From an uncultured Draconibacterium sp. (lineage in GTDB: Bacteria > Bacteroidota > Bacteroidia > Bacteroidales > Prolixibacteraceae), in the NCBI RefSeq assembly GCF_913063105.1, contig NZ_CAJXYQ010000009.1, positions 97,772 to 161,771 of the forward strand: a DNA stretch of 64,000 bases, in the 5' to 3' direction. This document shows positions 35,411 to 44,306 of this stretch, in pieces; the first letter of the stretch is position 1; the number at the start of each line of letters is the position of its first letter. The notes under the pieces are model-generated. The model had not been told where the DNA came from and ran no database searches. It saw only the letters and a list, made by a program, of their open reading frames with translations. Made by a program: the position numbers and the translations under genes.

Positions 35411-37735
35411 TTATGTTTTAATTTTTAGCTTGGCAAACTTCAGCAAAAGCTGTTTTTGAGTTCCCGATTTAAAAATTACTGTTGCTTTAATATTGGGTGC
35501 CACGCCTTCAATATTTGTTACTTTTCCTTCTCCAAAACGCTGGTGCTCAACACGCATTCCCACTTGTATTTTTCCGGGGTCGTCTCCCTGGAACGTGTTT
35601 TGCGTTTTGCTGCTTTCTTTAAGCGAAACGAGTTTTTTATTAAAAAAGTTTTGCGACTCGCGTGTTTTAAATGACGATGGGGGTTGGCGACGGCTGAATT
35701 TTTGATGAAAACGTTCGGGCTGATCGGTGCTTTGCGCTTGCCGGGGTGATGAAGAAAAACCATCAGCACTGCTAGTGTCAAGAAACTGCTGATCAATGTC
35801 TTCAAGAAAACGGCTTGGTGTACAAAAATCAAGATTTCCCCATCGATAGCGCTGGTTGGCATACGAAAACCAGGCATTTTCTTCAGCGCGGGTTAGGGCC
35901 ACATAAAACAGTCGGCGCTCTTCTTCCAGCGTTTCAGGTTTGTTGTCGCCATTTTGGTTCGATGGGAAAAGATTTTCTTCCAGACCAACAACAAACACAT
36001 TTTTGAATTCGAGGCCTTTTGACGAGTGCACGGTCATTAATGTCACCTTGTTTTTGTCTTCCTCTTTTTCGCTATCCTGGTCGGTAAGCAAAGCAACATC
36101 CTCAAGGTAGTTCTCCAGTTTTTCGGGTTCGCCGGTTTCTTTGGCATTAATGCTAAATTCCTGGATTCCGTTCAGTAATTCCTGAATATTTTCGTGACGG
36201 CTCAGGCCCTCGGGTGATTTGTCGGTGTACAGTTCTTTTAAAATGCCGGTTTGTTCGGCAATGGTTTTTGCCGTGTCAAAGGCATCGTTTTCATCGGCAA
36301 ATTGACGGAACTTTTTAATTAAGCCTACAAAGTTCAATATTTTTCCGGTAGTACCTTTGTTTAGTCCGGCATGGTTAACAGTTGGCAGATCAGAAACTAT
36401 CTTCCATATGGAAGTTTCGTTGTTTATGGCGGCAGTTTCGAGTTTGGAAAGAGTTGTCGCACCAATTCCGCGCGCAGGGTAATTAATGATGCGTTTTAAG
36501 GCTTCATTATCTGCAGGATTAATGGTCATCCTGAAATAAGAGAGCAGGTCTTTTATTTCTTTTCGTTGATAAAAGCTTAAGCCGCCATAAATCTTGTAAG
36601 GAATATTTCTTTTTCGCAATGATTCTTCAAAGATTCTCGATTGTGCATTGGTGCGATATAAAATGGCAAAGTCTTCAAATTTGTAATGGTCGCGCAGTTG
36701 GAGCTGGGCAATTTCCTGTGCCACTAAAAAACCTTCTTCGTTGTCGGTTAATGCCGAAATTAATTTTATGGGTTTCCCGGTAGCATTTTCCGAAAATACT
36801 TTTTTGGGAATTTGCCGTTTGTTTTTGGCAATAATACTGTTTGCTGCATTAACAATGGTTTGTGTAGAGCGGTAGTTTTGTTCCAGCTTAAAAACTTTAT
36901 GCTCGGGGTAATCTGATTTAAAATTCAGGATATTTTCAATTCTTGCACCACGGAATGAATAAATACTTTGGGCATCGTCGCCAACCACACAAATATTTTT
37001 ATGTGCTGCAGCCAGCTTTTTTACAATCAGGTATTGCGAGTAATTGGTATCCTGGTACTCGTCAACCATCACATATCCAAAACGTTCCTGGTATTTTTGC
37101 AATACTTCGGGGTGGTCGCGAAAAAGCAGGTTTGTTTTTAGCAGCAGGTCGTCAAAATCCATCGCGCCCGAAAGAAAACATCGTTTAGCGTATTCTTTAT
37201 AAATATTGGCAATTTGAGGCATGCGCATGCTTTTGTCTGCGGTTCTAATTTCAGACGAGTTGGCGTACACATTGGGCGTAATAAGGTTGTTTTTCGCCAT
37301 CGATATCCGTCCGGCCACTACACCGGGTTTATAAATTTTATCGTCGAGCTGAAAACTTTTTATGATGGTTTTGATCAGGCTTTTACTATCGGCACTATCG
37401 TAAATCGTAAAGTTCGACGGGTAGCCAATGGTTTCGTGTTCGGTTCGTAAAATTCGGGCAAAGATACTGTGAAAAGTGCCCATCCATAGGTAGCGTGCCG
37501 TATTTTCGCCAACCACACTTGCGATCCGCTCTTTCATTTCGCGGGCGGCTTTGTTGGTAAAGGTAAGCGACAAAATACTTGATGGCCGCGCGCCTTGTTT
37601 CAGTAAGTTGGCAATACGATAAGTTAACACACGCGTTTTTCCCGATCCTGCACCGGCTATTACCAGGGCAGGCCCTTCCGTGCGAAGAACAGCCTCTCTT
37701 TGGGCATCATTTAAATTCTGAAGATAATCAAACAC
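35411..37735 (-). CDS. UvrD/PcrA/Rep-type SF1A DNA helicase
   Basis: A 774-residue 3'-5' helicase. Motifs in order are Q-motif LNDAQREAV, motif I AGAGSGKTRVLTYRI, Ia LTFTNKAAREM, II DEYQDTNYSQY, III VGDDAQSIYSFRGA, IV LEQNYRSTQTIV, V VTLMTVHSSKGLEF and VI YVALTRAEENAW. After a disordered stretch (about 640-705), the C-terminal KIQVGMRVEHQRFGEGKVTNIEG is the Tudor-like RNA polymerase-interacting domain of PcrA/UvrD. Length is normal. It acts in repair and removal of replication obstacles. A minus-strand -7 box (TATATTTG, 37759-37766) lies just upstream. Confidence 0.94.
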   Translation of the reverse strand: MFDYLQNLNDAQREAVLRTEGPALVIAGAGSGKTRVLTYRIANLLKQGARPSSILSLTFTNKAAREMKERIASVVGENTARYLWMGTFHSIFARILRTEHETIGYPSNFTIYDSADSKSLIKTIIKSFQLDDKIYKPGVVAGRISMAKNNLITPNVYANSSEIRTADKSMRMPQIANIYKEYAKRCFLSGAMDFDDLLLKTNLLFRDHPEVLQKYQERFGYVMVDEYQDTNYSQYLIVKKLAAAHKNICVVGDDAQSIYSFRGARIENILNFKSDYPEHKVFKLEQNYRSTQTIVNAANSIIAKNKRQIPKKVFSENATGKPIKLISALTDNEEGFLVAQEIAQLQLRDHYKFEDFAILYRTNAQSRIFEESLRKRNIPYKIYGGLSFYQRKEIKDLLSYFRMTINPADNEALKRIINYPARGIGATTLSKLETAAINNETSIWKIVSDLPTVNHAGLNKGTTGKILNFVGLIKKFRQFADENDAFDTAKTIAEQTGILKELYTDKSPEGLSRHENIQELLNGIQEFSINAKETGEPEKLENYLEDVALLTDQDSEKEEDKNKVTLMTVHSSKGLEFKNVFVVGLEENLFPSNQNGDNKPETLEEERRLFYVALTRAEENAWFSYANQRYRWGNLDFCTPSRFLEDIDQQFLDTSSADGFSSSPRQAQSTDQPERFHQKFSRRQPPSSFKTRESQNFFNKKLVSLKESSKTQNTFQGDDPGKIQVGMRVEHQRFGEGKVTNIEGVAPNIKATVIFKSGTQKQLLLKFAKLKIKT

Positions 37736-38057
37736 TATAGCTTTCCTTTTTTGCTTTGCAAATATAACAGACCGTTTAAAAAACTGATTGACAAAAATGT
37801 TGAGTTGTCAGTTTTATGCTTGCGAAATAAACGGTTATCTGGCATTTCGTAACAATTGCATTACACAACAATTGGCTATGCAACTTGTTTGGAGCAAAAA
37901 TAAAGCTTGTGAAAAGTAATTCTGGTTATTTTTCGGCTCTTTTATTAACAAATTCTTTTAGCTTCCTGTATTTCCGTTGCTGTTCACTATTTTTGCCTGG
38001 AACAGGCAATTAAATAAAATTTATACGTTAATATTGTATCTCAAAGAGCAAACATTT
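37736..38057. other. 322-bp divergent spacer between the helicase and the T9SS candidate
   Basis: It holds the helicase -7 box on the minus strand and, on the plus strand, TATTTTTG at 37988-37995, a fit to the -7 consensus 62 bp before the ATG at 38058. No gene or strong hairpin was seen. Confidence 0.4.
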
Positions 38058-39347
38058 ATGAAGCACATTCTTATTATTGGTTTTATAGTGGTTTTGTCAG
38101 CTTTCTCGCTTCAGGCACAAATTACATCTCCCGAAGCCAATGCCAACGATGTAACCCAATACCCGGTTTTTCCGGAAACGGATGAAATTTTTATTTTTTG
38201 CAGCAACGATTCAACGCAGCAAAATGCTACGCTAACAGCAAGTACAGAATTGCAGGGGACTAAAACCTATTTGTGGGAAAAATATGATGAAATACAGGCT
38301 TCATTCCTTTTGTATTTTCAGGAAAGCACAGAGGCAAACACATCGCAAATAGTGGGTTTGGCTGATGGCTGTTACCGGATTTCGATTAGCCAGGGAGACA
38401 ATACCGTTACCGACCGTGCATGGGTGTTTAATAACTGGATGTATGCCGGTGGAGAAGTGGTAAAATCAACCTGCGAATATTTTAGAATGGCCGGCGAAAT
38501 GAATTCAGCGGTGTTAACTTATTTTGATTTAAGTAGTGGAGCCCCGGTTGATTTAGCAAAAAATGTGCAGGTGGAGTGGCTTAAAGACGACAGCCGTGTT
38601 GCCTCGGTTTTAAATCCAACGATATACGATCCGCCAACCGAAAATACCAATTATACTCTACGCGTTTACGATAAATACGACTGCGAGGCCCGGGCGACGG
38701 TGTTGTATGAGTCGGTAGTAACAAAAGCCGATTTTACTGCCGAACCTATGAGTGGAGAAGCGCCGCTTACGGTTACCTTTACCAATAATTCTGAAAACGG
38801 AACAGCCGGCTATTACGAATGGCATTTTTACCGTGATTTAAATGAGATTAAACGAGACTCGGAAAACTCAACGGAGCCGGTTGATAGTATAATGTTGGTA
38901 GCGTATGATGATGCACCTGTGTACACTTACGAAAATTCCGGTTCGTACATGGTGAAATTAATTTCGAAACATCTTTCAGACTCGCTGGTGTGTGCAGATA
39001 CGATGTACATGGAAGATTATATTGATGTGGATACATCGTTTATTGATGTGCCTAACGTGTTTTCGCCAAATGGAGACGGAACCAATGACGAGTTTGTGGT
39101 GAAGTTCTGGTCGATGCAAAGCCTGGAAATAAGTATATATAATCGCTGGGGAAAACGTGTACATTACTGGGAAAGTGGCGATGTTAGGGGCTTTGAGGGA
39201 ACCTGGACGGAGACCGTTTGGGACGGCCGTGTGTTCGGTGGCCGTTATGCAAGCCCGGGCGTATATTACTACGATGTGGTAGGGCGTGGCCGTGATGGTG
39301 AAAAACGAAAGAAACACGGGTTTGTCCACCTTTTTCGAAATAAATAG
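38058..39347 (+). CDS. secreted PKD-domain protein with gliding-motility (type B T9SS) C-terminal domain
   Basis: A 429-residue exported protein. The ATG at 38058 gives the signal peptide MKHILIIGFIVVLSAFSLQA; an in-frame ATG at 37977 adds an unlikely extension. A PKD-like domain sits in the middle (ADFTAEPMSGEAPLTVTFTNNS). The last 95 residues match the gliding motility-associated C-terminal domain (PNVFSPNGDGTNDEFVVKF, SIYNRWGKRVHYW, WDGRVFGGRYASPGVYYYDVV), the sorting signal used by many type IX secretion substrates of type B. It should be delivered to the cell surface or medium. It stands alone; no gld/por/spr genes are in the window. Confidence 0.85.
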   Translation: MKHILIIGFIVVLSAFSLQAQITSPEANANDVTQYPVFPETDEIFIFCSNDSTQQNATLTASTELQGTKTYLWEKYDEIQASFLLYFQESTEANTSQIVGLADGCYRISISQGDNTVTDRAWVFNNWMYAGGEVVKSTCEYFRMAGEMNSAVLTYFDLSSGAPVDLAKNVQVEWLKDDSRVASVLNPTIYDPPTENTNYTLRVYDKYDCEARATVLYESVVTKADFTAEPMSGEAPLTVTFTNNSENGTAGYYEWHFYRDLNEIKRDSENSTEPVDSIMLVAYDDAPVYTYENSGSYMVKLISKHLSDSLVCADTMYMEDYIDVDTSFIDVPNVFSPNGDGTNDEFVVKFWSMQSLEISIYNRWGKRVHYWESGDVRGFEGTWTETVWDGRVFGGRYASPGVYYYDVVGRGRDGEKRKKHGFVHLFRNK

Positions 39348-39366
39348 GCTTTTTAGCTTATTTTCC
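39342..39366. terminator. bidirectional hairpin containing both stop codons
   Basis: A 9-bp stem (AAATAGGCT with AGCTTATTT, one G-U) and T4 loop lies exactly between two convergent genes. The TAG of the plus gene (39345-39347) and the TAA of the minus gene (39358-39360) are inside its arms. A short T/A run on each side fits two-way termination. Confidence 0.55.
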
Positions 39367-39645
39367 CAAAATTAAAATAGTATTGCATATTGCCCCTTTA
39401 AACCGATAGTTTAAAATTTCCTGGTATTCTGCCGAGTAGTACCAGTCATTAAAATCTTTCTTCGACGGAAACTCAATCAAAACAATACGCCCTTCATCCC
39501 AAAAGCCTTCAAGGCAAACCGGCGAGTCGTCAACGGCCAGATAGCGGCCTTTGTATTTGCTAAAAACCTCACCAGCCGAGTTAATGTATTGCTGATAGAT
39601 ATTCTTGTTGTTAATGTTAATTTGTGCGATAAAATATACGCTCAT
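39358..39645 (-). CDS. DUF1330 domain protein
   Basis: A 95-residue ferredoxin-like (dimeric alpha-beta barrel) protein. The ATG at 39645 is chosen because the family start MSVYFIAQININN lies there; an upstream Met at 39678 has no support. Recognisable DUF1330 features are YINSAGEVFSKYKGRYLAVDD, RIVLIEFPSKKDFNDWYYSAEYQEI. Family members are small cytoplasmic proteins of unknown activity. It is 45 bp after the membrane protein gene on the same strand. Confidence 0.85.
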   Translation of the reverse strand: MSVYFIAQININNKNIYQQYINSAGEVFSKYKGRYLAVDDSPVCLEGFWDEGRIVLIEFPSKKDFNDWYYSAEYQEILNYRFKGAICNTILILGK

Positions 39646-39689
39646 TGCAAGCTGTATTAATCTTGATGTAATTCTCAATTTTCATCATT

Positions 39690-40604
39690 CTATTTGTCTG
39701 TTACAATAGGAAATAAATTATATTCCTCTCCGAACTGCGATAGAAATTCAAGACTAAATGCCCTGAATGTATAGCTTACCGGAAGTAGAAGCACCGAGCC
39801 AATGTACGGAATGGCAATTACCAGCAGGCCTATACAGCAGGTAATTACCGCAAAAAATATGATGGCTATGGCAACGGCAATACCCAAAATAAAAATGAAT
39901 AGTCCGTAAAAAATAAAAGGGAGTGCCTTTTTTGCAAATAGAACCAGAAACATACTCCAGCCTTTTGCCACGCCAACGCGGTTTTTGTACATTAGTGGTA
40001 CAACAAAATCTTTTAAAAACATGGTGATATAGCCGAACACAACCAGGTAGCCCAAAAAAAGCAATACCATCTGTGCTATTCCCAAAAATATGGCTTCTTT
40101 CGATGCATCGGTTTCATAAAGGGTTTTGCCGGTAACAAAGCAGTAGCTAATAAACAGCACAAAAACCGCAAAGGCAAACCACCCAAACAAGAATTCGAAA
40201 ATAAAAAGCGAGTTGCCTTGTTTCCGGAACTCATGCCAGGGTTTACTTATTTCGGCTTTGTTATGTACTACATTGTGCAAAAACATAAACTTTCCGCGCG
40301 AGCTCACCCAAATACACACCGAAATAACTATCACCAGAAAAATTAAACCAACCAATATCAGGTTTGCCCACAATGGATTGTTCATTAACCAGTCCCACGC
40401 GCTTTGCGGAAAATTAAAAAATTCGTCCCAGTTGGTATTACTATTCCCTCCGTTTCCCGAGCCGTTACCTCCACAGTCGGTAAGGCCGGCGAGCCAGGCG
40501 GTAAAACCTACCTTAAACCACTTGTTTATGTCAAAAGGTTGAAACAGGGCATTTTTCATGCGTCGAAAACCCGCGGAAAGGGGTTGGCTGTAGTTGATTT
40601 GCAT
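39690..40604 (-). CDS. hypothetical multi-pass membrane protein
   Basis: A 304-residue integral membrane protein with about six hydrophobic helices (for example LILVGLIFLVIVISVCIWV, FLFGWFAFAVFVLFISYCF, MVLLFLGYLVVFGYITMF, ALPFIFYGLFIFILGIAVAI). A Gly/Asn-rich loop (CGGNGSGNGGNSN) follows the first amphipathic segment. The FVVPLMYKNRVGVAKGW motif and overall layout resemble uncharacterised membrane proteins found across bacteria, but I do not recognise a functional family. It shares a strand with the DUF1330 gene. Confidence 0.7.
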   Translation of the reverse strand: MQINYSQPLSAGFRRMKNALFQPFDINKWFKVGFTAWLAGLTDCGGNGSGNGGNSNTNWDEFFNFPQSAWDWLMNNPLWANLILVGLIFLVIVISVCIWVSSRGKFMFLHNVVHNKAEISKPWHEFRKQGNSLFIFEFLFGWFAFAVFVLFISYCFVTGKTLYETDASKEAIFLGIAQMVLLFLGYLVVFGYITMFLKDFVVPLMYKNRVGVAKGWSMFLVLFAKKALPFIFYGLFIFILGIAVAIAIIFFAVITCCIGLLVIAIPYIGSVLLLPVSYTFRAFSLEFLSQFGEEYNLFPIVTDK

Positions 40605-40976
40605 GGCCTTTGTTTTTTTTGCTTAGTACAAGTTAGGGCATTCATCTCTTTTTGTCAAACTATTTTTCAGGTAAATAGGCTTGCTGTAGACTCAGGTGTT
40701 TTATTGTATCTGTGCCTGGTACCATCTTATTTTTCTTCTGTTTTTAGAAACGCTGAATGAAAAAACTGAAGCCCGAAAAATGTACATGAATGTAAAGATG
40801 TTTATATTTATCGTTTACTAAATGCAACATAAACGAAGTAGTCCAATTCATCTTTTAGTGCCAAAGCATAACATGATGGATATTTTTTCGTTTAAAATGT
40901 ATTTGTAAGAAAAAGCAGTTGAAAGATATAGGTGGGCTGCATTAGGTAATTACGAAAGTAGATTTAATTGAAAGTT
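40605..40976. other. 372-bp spacer
   Basis: Divergent spacer between the membrane protein gene and the coiled-coil protein gene. It is A/T-rich. I see no gene, no strong hairpin and no convincing TAnnTTTG box. Confidence 0.35.
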
Positions 40977-41582
40977 ATGAAGAAAGTTGCCGTATTTATT
41001 GTATTGATGGTAGTTAGTGTTGTTGTTGTTGTTGCAAAAAAGGATATTAATGCATGGAAGCAGGAACCCACCCTTGAGCAGCAATACGAAGTTTTTAAAC
41101 TAAATCTTAATTTCTGGAATGGTTCTTACTTTTTAAAAGAAGACCAGCTGAACGATTTTTATGGCGCTTTAACTGATAGTATTGCCGGGCTTGATAATAA
41201 TTTGCAGCAAAAATTATCGCAAATACAAAAGCTAAACAGCGAGCTAAGTTCAAGAGACGGGCAAATTACCAGTTTGCAACAACAACTTGATGAAAGTTTA
41301 AAATTACAGAACTCAATTGGAGTGATGGGAATAAATATTAATAAAAGCGCCTATTCGGTTGGCATGTATTTGTTTATTGCAGCAGTTTTGGTACTTGCCG
41401 GCTTTGTATTTTTGCTGTATAAAAGAAGTATTGCTGTTACCAAACGCACAAAAAAGGAATACCTGGAGCTAAAAGAGGAATACGAGGTGCATAAAAAAAA
41501 TGCACTTGACCGTTATACCAAAATTAATATGGAGTTGCATAAAACAAGGCTGGAATTGAAAAAAGGTACTACCAGATCTTAG
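40977..41582 (+). CDS. hypothetical exported coiled-coil membrane protein
   Basis: A 201-residue protein beginning at ATG 40977 (a TTG three codons earlier is less likely). It has a signal peptide or signal anchor (MKKVAVFIVLMVVSVVVVVA), a periplasmic segment with a coiled coil (about 60-115, LDNNLQQKLSQIQKLNSELSSR), a membrane helix at about 130-150 (SVGMYLFIAAVLVLAGFVFLLYK), and a basic cytoplasmic coiled coil. I recall similar proteins in Bacteroidota that databases label as tRNA (guanine-N1)-methyltransferase; nothing here supports a methyltransferase. Function unknown. Confidence 0.7.
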   Translation: MKKVAVFIVLMVVSVVVVVAKKDINAWKQEPTLEQQYEVFKLNLNFWNGSYFLKEDQLNDFYGALTDSIAGLDNNLQQKLSQIQKLNSELSSRDGQITSLQQQLDESLKLQNSIGVMGININKSAYSVGMYLFIAAVLVLAGFVFLLYKRSIAVTKRTKKEYLELKEEYEVHKKNALDRYTKINMELHKTRLELKKGTTRS

Positions 41583-41662
41583 TATTCTATGTTTTGCTTA
41601 AGGAGCAGTTGAAACTATGCTGCACTGGTATTTGGCTTTTTAACCTGCTACTGGTAAAAAAA

Positions 41663-41690
41663 CAAAACCCCGGCCAAACAGCCGGGGCTT
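41663..41690 (-). terminator. terminator of the EF-G paralogue gene
   Basis: A 7-bp GC stem (CCCCGGC with GCCGGGG), 6-nt loop, followed on the minus strand by TTTTGTTTTTTT, 40 bp past the stop at 41728. Confidence 0.9.
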
Positions 41691-41727
41691 CAATTTTAGT
41701 TTATAGTAAAATGGATTAGAAAATGGT

Positions 41728-43884
41728 CTATTCCTCTTCCTGCTCAGCTTCGTAAGCTTTAAGCAGTTCGTCTTGTACATCGGCAGGCACTTTTTCGTAG
41801 CCATCAAAACTCATGCTGAATACGCCTCTACCTCCGGTAATTGAGCTTAACGAAGTAGTGTATTTATGCATTTCTTTTTGTGGTACTTTTGCGCTGATTT
41901 TTTCCATGCCTTTTTCCGAGCCCATTCCCATAATCATGGCTCTTCGTCCTTGCAGGTCACTCATGGCATCACCCATTCGGTCTGATGGTACCCAAACATC
42001 GAGGTTGAAAATTGGTTCCAGAATTTTTGGGCCGGCATTTTTGAAGGCCATGCTAAAGGCATTTCGTCCGGCTAATTTAAACGAAATTTCATTTGAGTCA
42101 ACCGGGTGCATTTTACCGTCGTATACGTACACAACAATGTCGCGGGCATACGAACCGGTAAGTGGGCCTTCTTCCATTTTTTCCATAATCCCTTTCAGGA
42201 TGGCAGGCATAAAACGGGCATCAATAGAACCACCAACAATACAGTTGCAGAAAATTAATTTTCCTCCCCAGGATAGTGGATGTTCTTCTTTTGCTCTTAC
42301 GGAAAGCTTTTGTTCCTTGTCGCCAAATTTAAACATCGATTTTGGCTCAGCACCTTCGTTGTAAGGCTCAATAATCATGTGTACCTCGCCAAACTGGCCA
42401 GAACCACCCGATTGCTTTTTATGTCGGTAGTCGGCTTGTGCAGGCTTGGTAATTGTTTCGCGGTAAGGTATTCTTGGTTTTAAATAGTCAACTTCTATTT
42501 TATGTACATTATCGAAATACCATTTTAAAATGTTTAAATGGTATTCGCCTTGCCCATGTACAAGCAGTTGTTTTAATTCTCTTGAGTATTCAACAACATA
42601 GGTTGGATCTTCGTATTTAATTTTACTAAGTACTTCACCTACTTTTTCGTCATCCGAATCGTTAACTGCTTTTACAGCAACAGTGTGGCGCGACGATGGA
42701 AATTCGACTGGAGCAAACTTGGTGCCCAATTCTTTTGCTGCCAGGGTTTGGTTGTATTTTGTTTCTTTTAATTTAACTGTACAGCCCAAGTCTCCTGCAT
42801 GCAGCTCATCAACTTTTTCGCGGCTTTTACCATCCGGAACAAACACCTGAGAAAGGCGTTCTTTATTTCCCGTTTTTGAGTTAATCAGGTCGAGGCCTTC
42901 TTTTACCACACCCGACATTACTTTGAAATAAGTTATTTCTCCAACATGCGGTTCAACAGCAGTTTTAAAAACAAAAAGACTTGGCGCCTGCGATGCATCC
43001 ATGGTTACCTCTTTTCCGGCAACTATTTTGGCCATTTTCTTTTCGCTTGGTGCTGGTGCAATGTTGGTAATAAATTCTAACAACCGACCAATTCCAACGC
43101 TTTTTTTGGCACCGGTGCAAAATACCGGGAATAAAGTTCTGTCGAGCATTCCCAGTTTAATACCCTTACGCATTTCGTCTTCGGTAAGCGTACCTTTGTC
43201 GAAGTATAACTCCATCAGCGCTTCCTCGTTTTCAGCTGCTTTTTCAACCAGTTCGTTGTGCAATTCTTCTGCTCTTTCAAGTTCAGCTTCCGGAATGTCT
43301 GAAATCTCAGGTTTGCCACTGTCGTCTTTAAACGTGTACATTTTCATTTTCAGTACATCGATGATGGTAGAGAAGTTGGTTCCTGCGTCAACGGGATACT
43401 GAATAATTGTGGTTTTGTTTCCAAAAGATGCTTTACACTGGTCAAGTGTATTGTCGAAATTTGAATTGTCGTGGTCGAGCTGATTAAAAACCAAAATCAG
43501 TGGAGTTTCGGCTTTATCGGCATGACGGGCACCGGCTTCAGTTCCGGCTTCAACGCCATTTGCTGCATTAATGGTAAGCAGGCCAAGTGCCGTTACACTT
43601 AATGATGATACAACACCACCGCAAAGATCGTCCATCCCCGGGGTGTCCATAATATTAATTTTCTTTCCGTTAAATTCCGTATGCATTAGGGTTGAGAAAA
43701 CAGAATTGCCGTAATCCTGTTCAATGGGGTTGTAGTCTGATACCGTATTTTTGGCACCTACATCGCCCTTGCGTTTTATAACTCCACCCTCAAACAGCAT
43801 AGCTTCTGCAAGGGTGGTTTTCCCACTGCCGGCATTACCAATTAAAGCAATGTTCCGGACTTCGTCAGTTTTATAAACTTTCAT
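41728..43884 (-). CDS. elongation factor G paralogue with altered GTPase motifs
   Basis: A 718-residue EF-G-like protein; start at ATG 43884, where the family's domain begins (an in-frame ATG at 43971 has no homologous sequence). Domain order is that of EF-G, including domain IV (QSGGSGQFGEVHMIIEP) and V. The G domain departs from the canonical copy at 61814-63925: P-loop GNAGSGKTT in place of AHIDAGKTT, no RGITI in switch I (YGNSVFST instead), DTPGM with Met84 where the catalytic His stands, and NQLD (134-137) for NKMD. It may bind the ribosome with little or no GTP hydrolysis. I recall a Bacteroides EF-G2 reported to work without GTPase activity during starvation. Confidence 0.88.
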   Translation of the reverse strand: MKVYKTDEVRNIALIGNAGSGKTTLAEAMLFEGGVIKRKGDVGAKNTVSDYNPIEQDYGNSVFSTLMHTEFNGKKINIMDTPGMDDLCGGVVSSLSVTALGLLTINAANGVEAGTEAGARHADKAETPLILVFNQLDHDNSNFDNTLDQCKASFGNKTTIIQYPVDAGTNFSTIIDVLKMKMYTFKDDSGKPEISDIPEAELERAEELHNELVEKAAENEEALMELYFDKGTLTEDEMRKGIKLGMLDRTLFPVFCTGAKKSVGIGRLLEFITNIAPAPSEKKMAKIVAGKEVTMDASQAPSLFVFKTAVEPHVGEITYFKVMSGVVKEGLDLINSKTGNKERLSQVFVPDGKSREKVDELHAGDLGCTVKLKETKYNQTLAAKELGTKFAPVEFPSSRHTVAVKAVNDSDDEKVGEVLSKIKYEDPTYVVEYSRELKQLLVHGQGEYHLNILKWYFDNVHKIEVDYLKPRIPYRETITKPAQADYRHKKQSGGSGQFGEVHMIIEPYNEGAEPKSMFKFGDKEQKLSVRAKEEHPLSWGGKLIFCNCIVGGSIDARFMPAILKGIMEKMEEGPLTGSYARDIVVYVYDGKMHPVDSNEISFKLAGRNAFSMAFKNAGPKILEPIFNLDVWVPSDRMGDAMSDLQGRRAMIMGMGSEKGMEKISAKVPQKEMHKYTTSLSSITGGRGVFSMSFDGYEKVPADVQDELLKAYEAEQEEE

Positions 43885-43945
43885 AGTATGTAAGTTTTTT
43901 TGATTTATTGATTCTCGTTTTCTTCCTTTTTTGAAGCGAGGACAC

Positions 43946-43976
43946 CAAAAATAGTAATAATTTGTTAACAATCAAG
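43946..43976 (-). promoter_or_regulatory. promoter of the EF-G paralogue gene
   Basis: Minus strand TTG, 19 nt, TATTTTTG, a full match in boxes and spacing. The -7 box is 62 bp before the ATG. Confidence 0.6.
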
Positions 43977-44260
43977 AGGTGGAAATCAGCTTCGGAAATT
44001 ATATTATCCAAGCCTGTGTTGTTGTGCTGATTAATATGCATGAATCCAGCTGTTTAAGGGCGTTTTGTTAATAATTGTTATTGTCTGAAATCATTCCAAA
44101 TAACAGGCTTTGGTAAATCATTAAAATAGCATAACAATTATATCAATTAAAAAACAGGGAGCACATATTAGGAGCTGAATTTTAGCTGTAGTCAATGTTA
44201 ATTTATTTAGACTGAATAAAAAAAACTGATAAAAAGTCTTTTTTGTCTGAATATTTCCTT

Positions 44261-44268
44261 TAGCTTTG
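44261..44268 (+). promoter_or_regulatory. -7 box of the siroheme/sulfite reductase operon
   Basis: TAGCTTTG matches TAnnTTTG. TTTTG at 44241-44245 could be the upstream element but the spacing (15 nt) is short. Transcription would begin near 44274-44276, about 32 nt before the leader peptide ATG. Confidence 0.5.
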
Positions 44269-44274
44269 CCTCTG

Positions 44275-44290
44275 TGTGACAAAAGTCACT
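44275..44290 (+). promoter_or_regulatory. palindrome at the predicted transcription start (possible Crp/Fnr operator or 5' stem)
   Basis: TGTGACAAAAGTCACT contains the perfect inverted repeat GTGAC-AAAA-GTCAC and reads as TGTGA-N6-TCACT, close to the E. coli CRP consensus. Lying at the presumed start of transcription, it would suit a repressor site; alternatively it forms a 5' terminal hairpin in the RNA. Confidence 0.45.
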
Positions 44291-44306
44291 AACGAATGAG
44301 AATAAA

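Noticed and set aside
41813..42364. Plus-strand open frame of 183 codons over the EF-G paralogue
   Set aside because: Antisense to a clear EF-G coding sequence; no recognisable motif.
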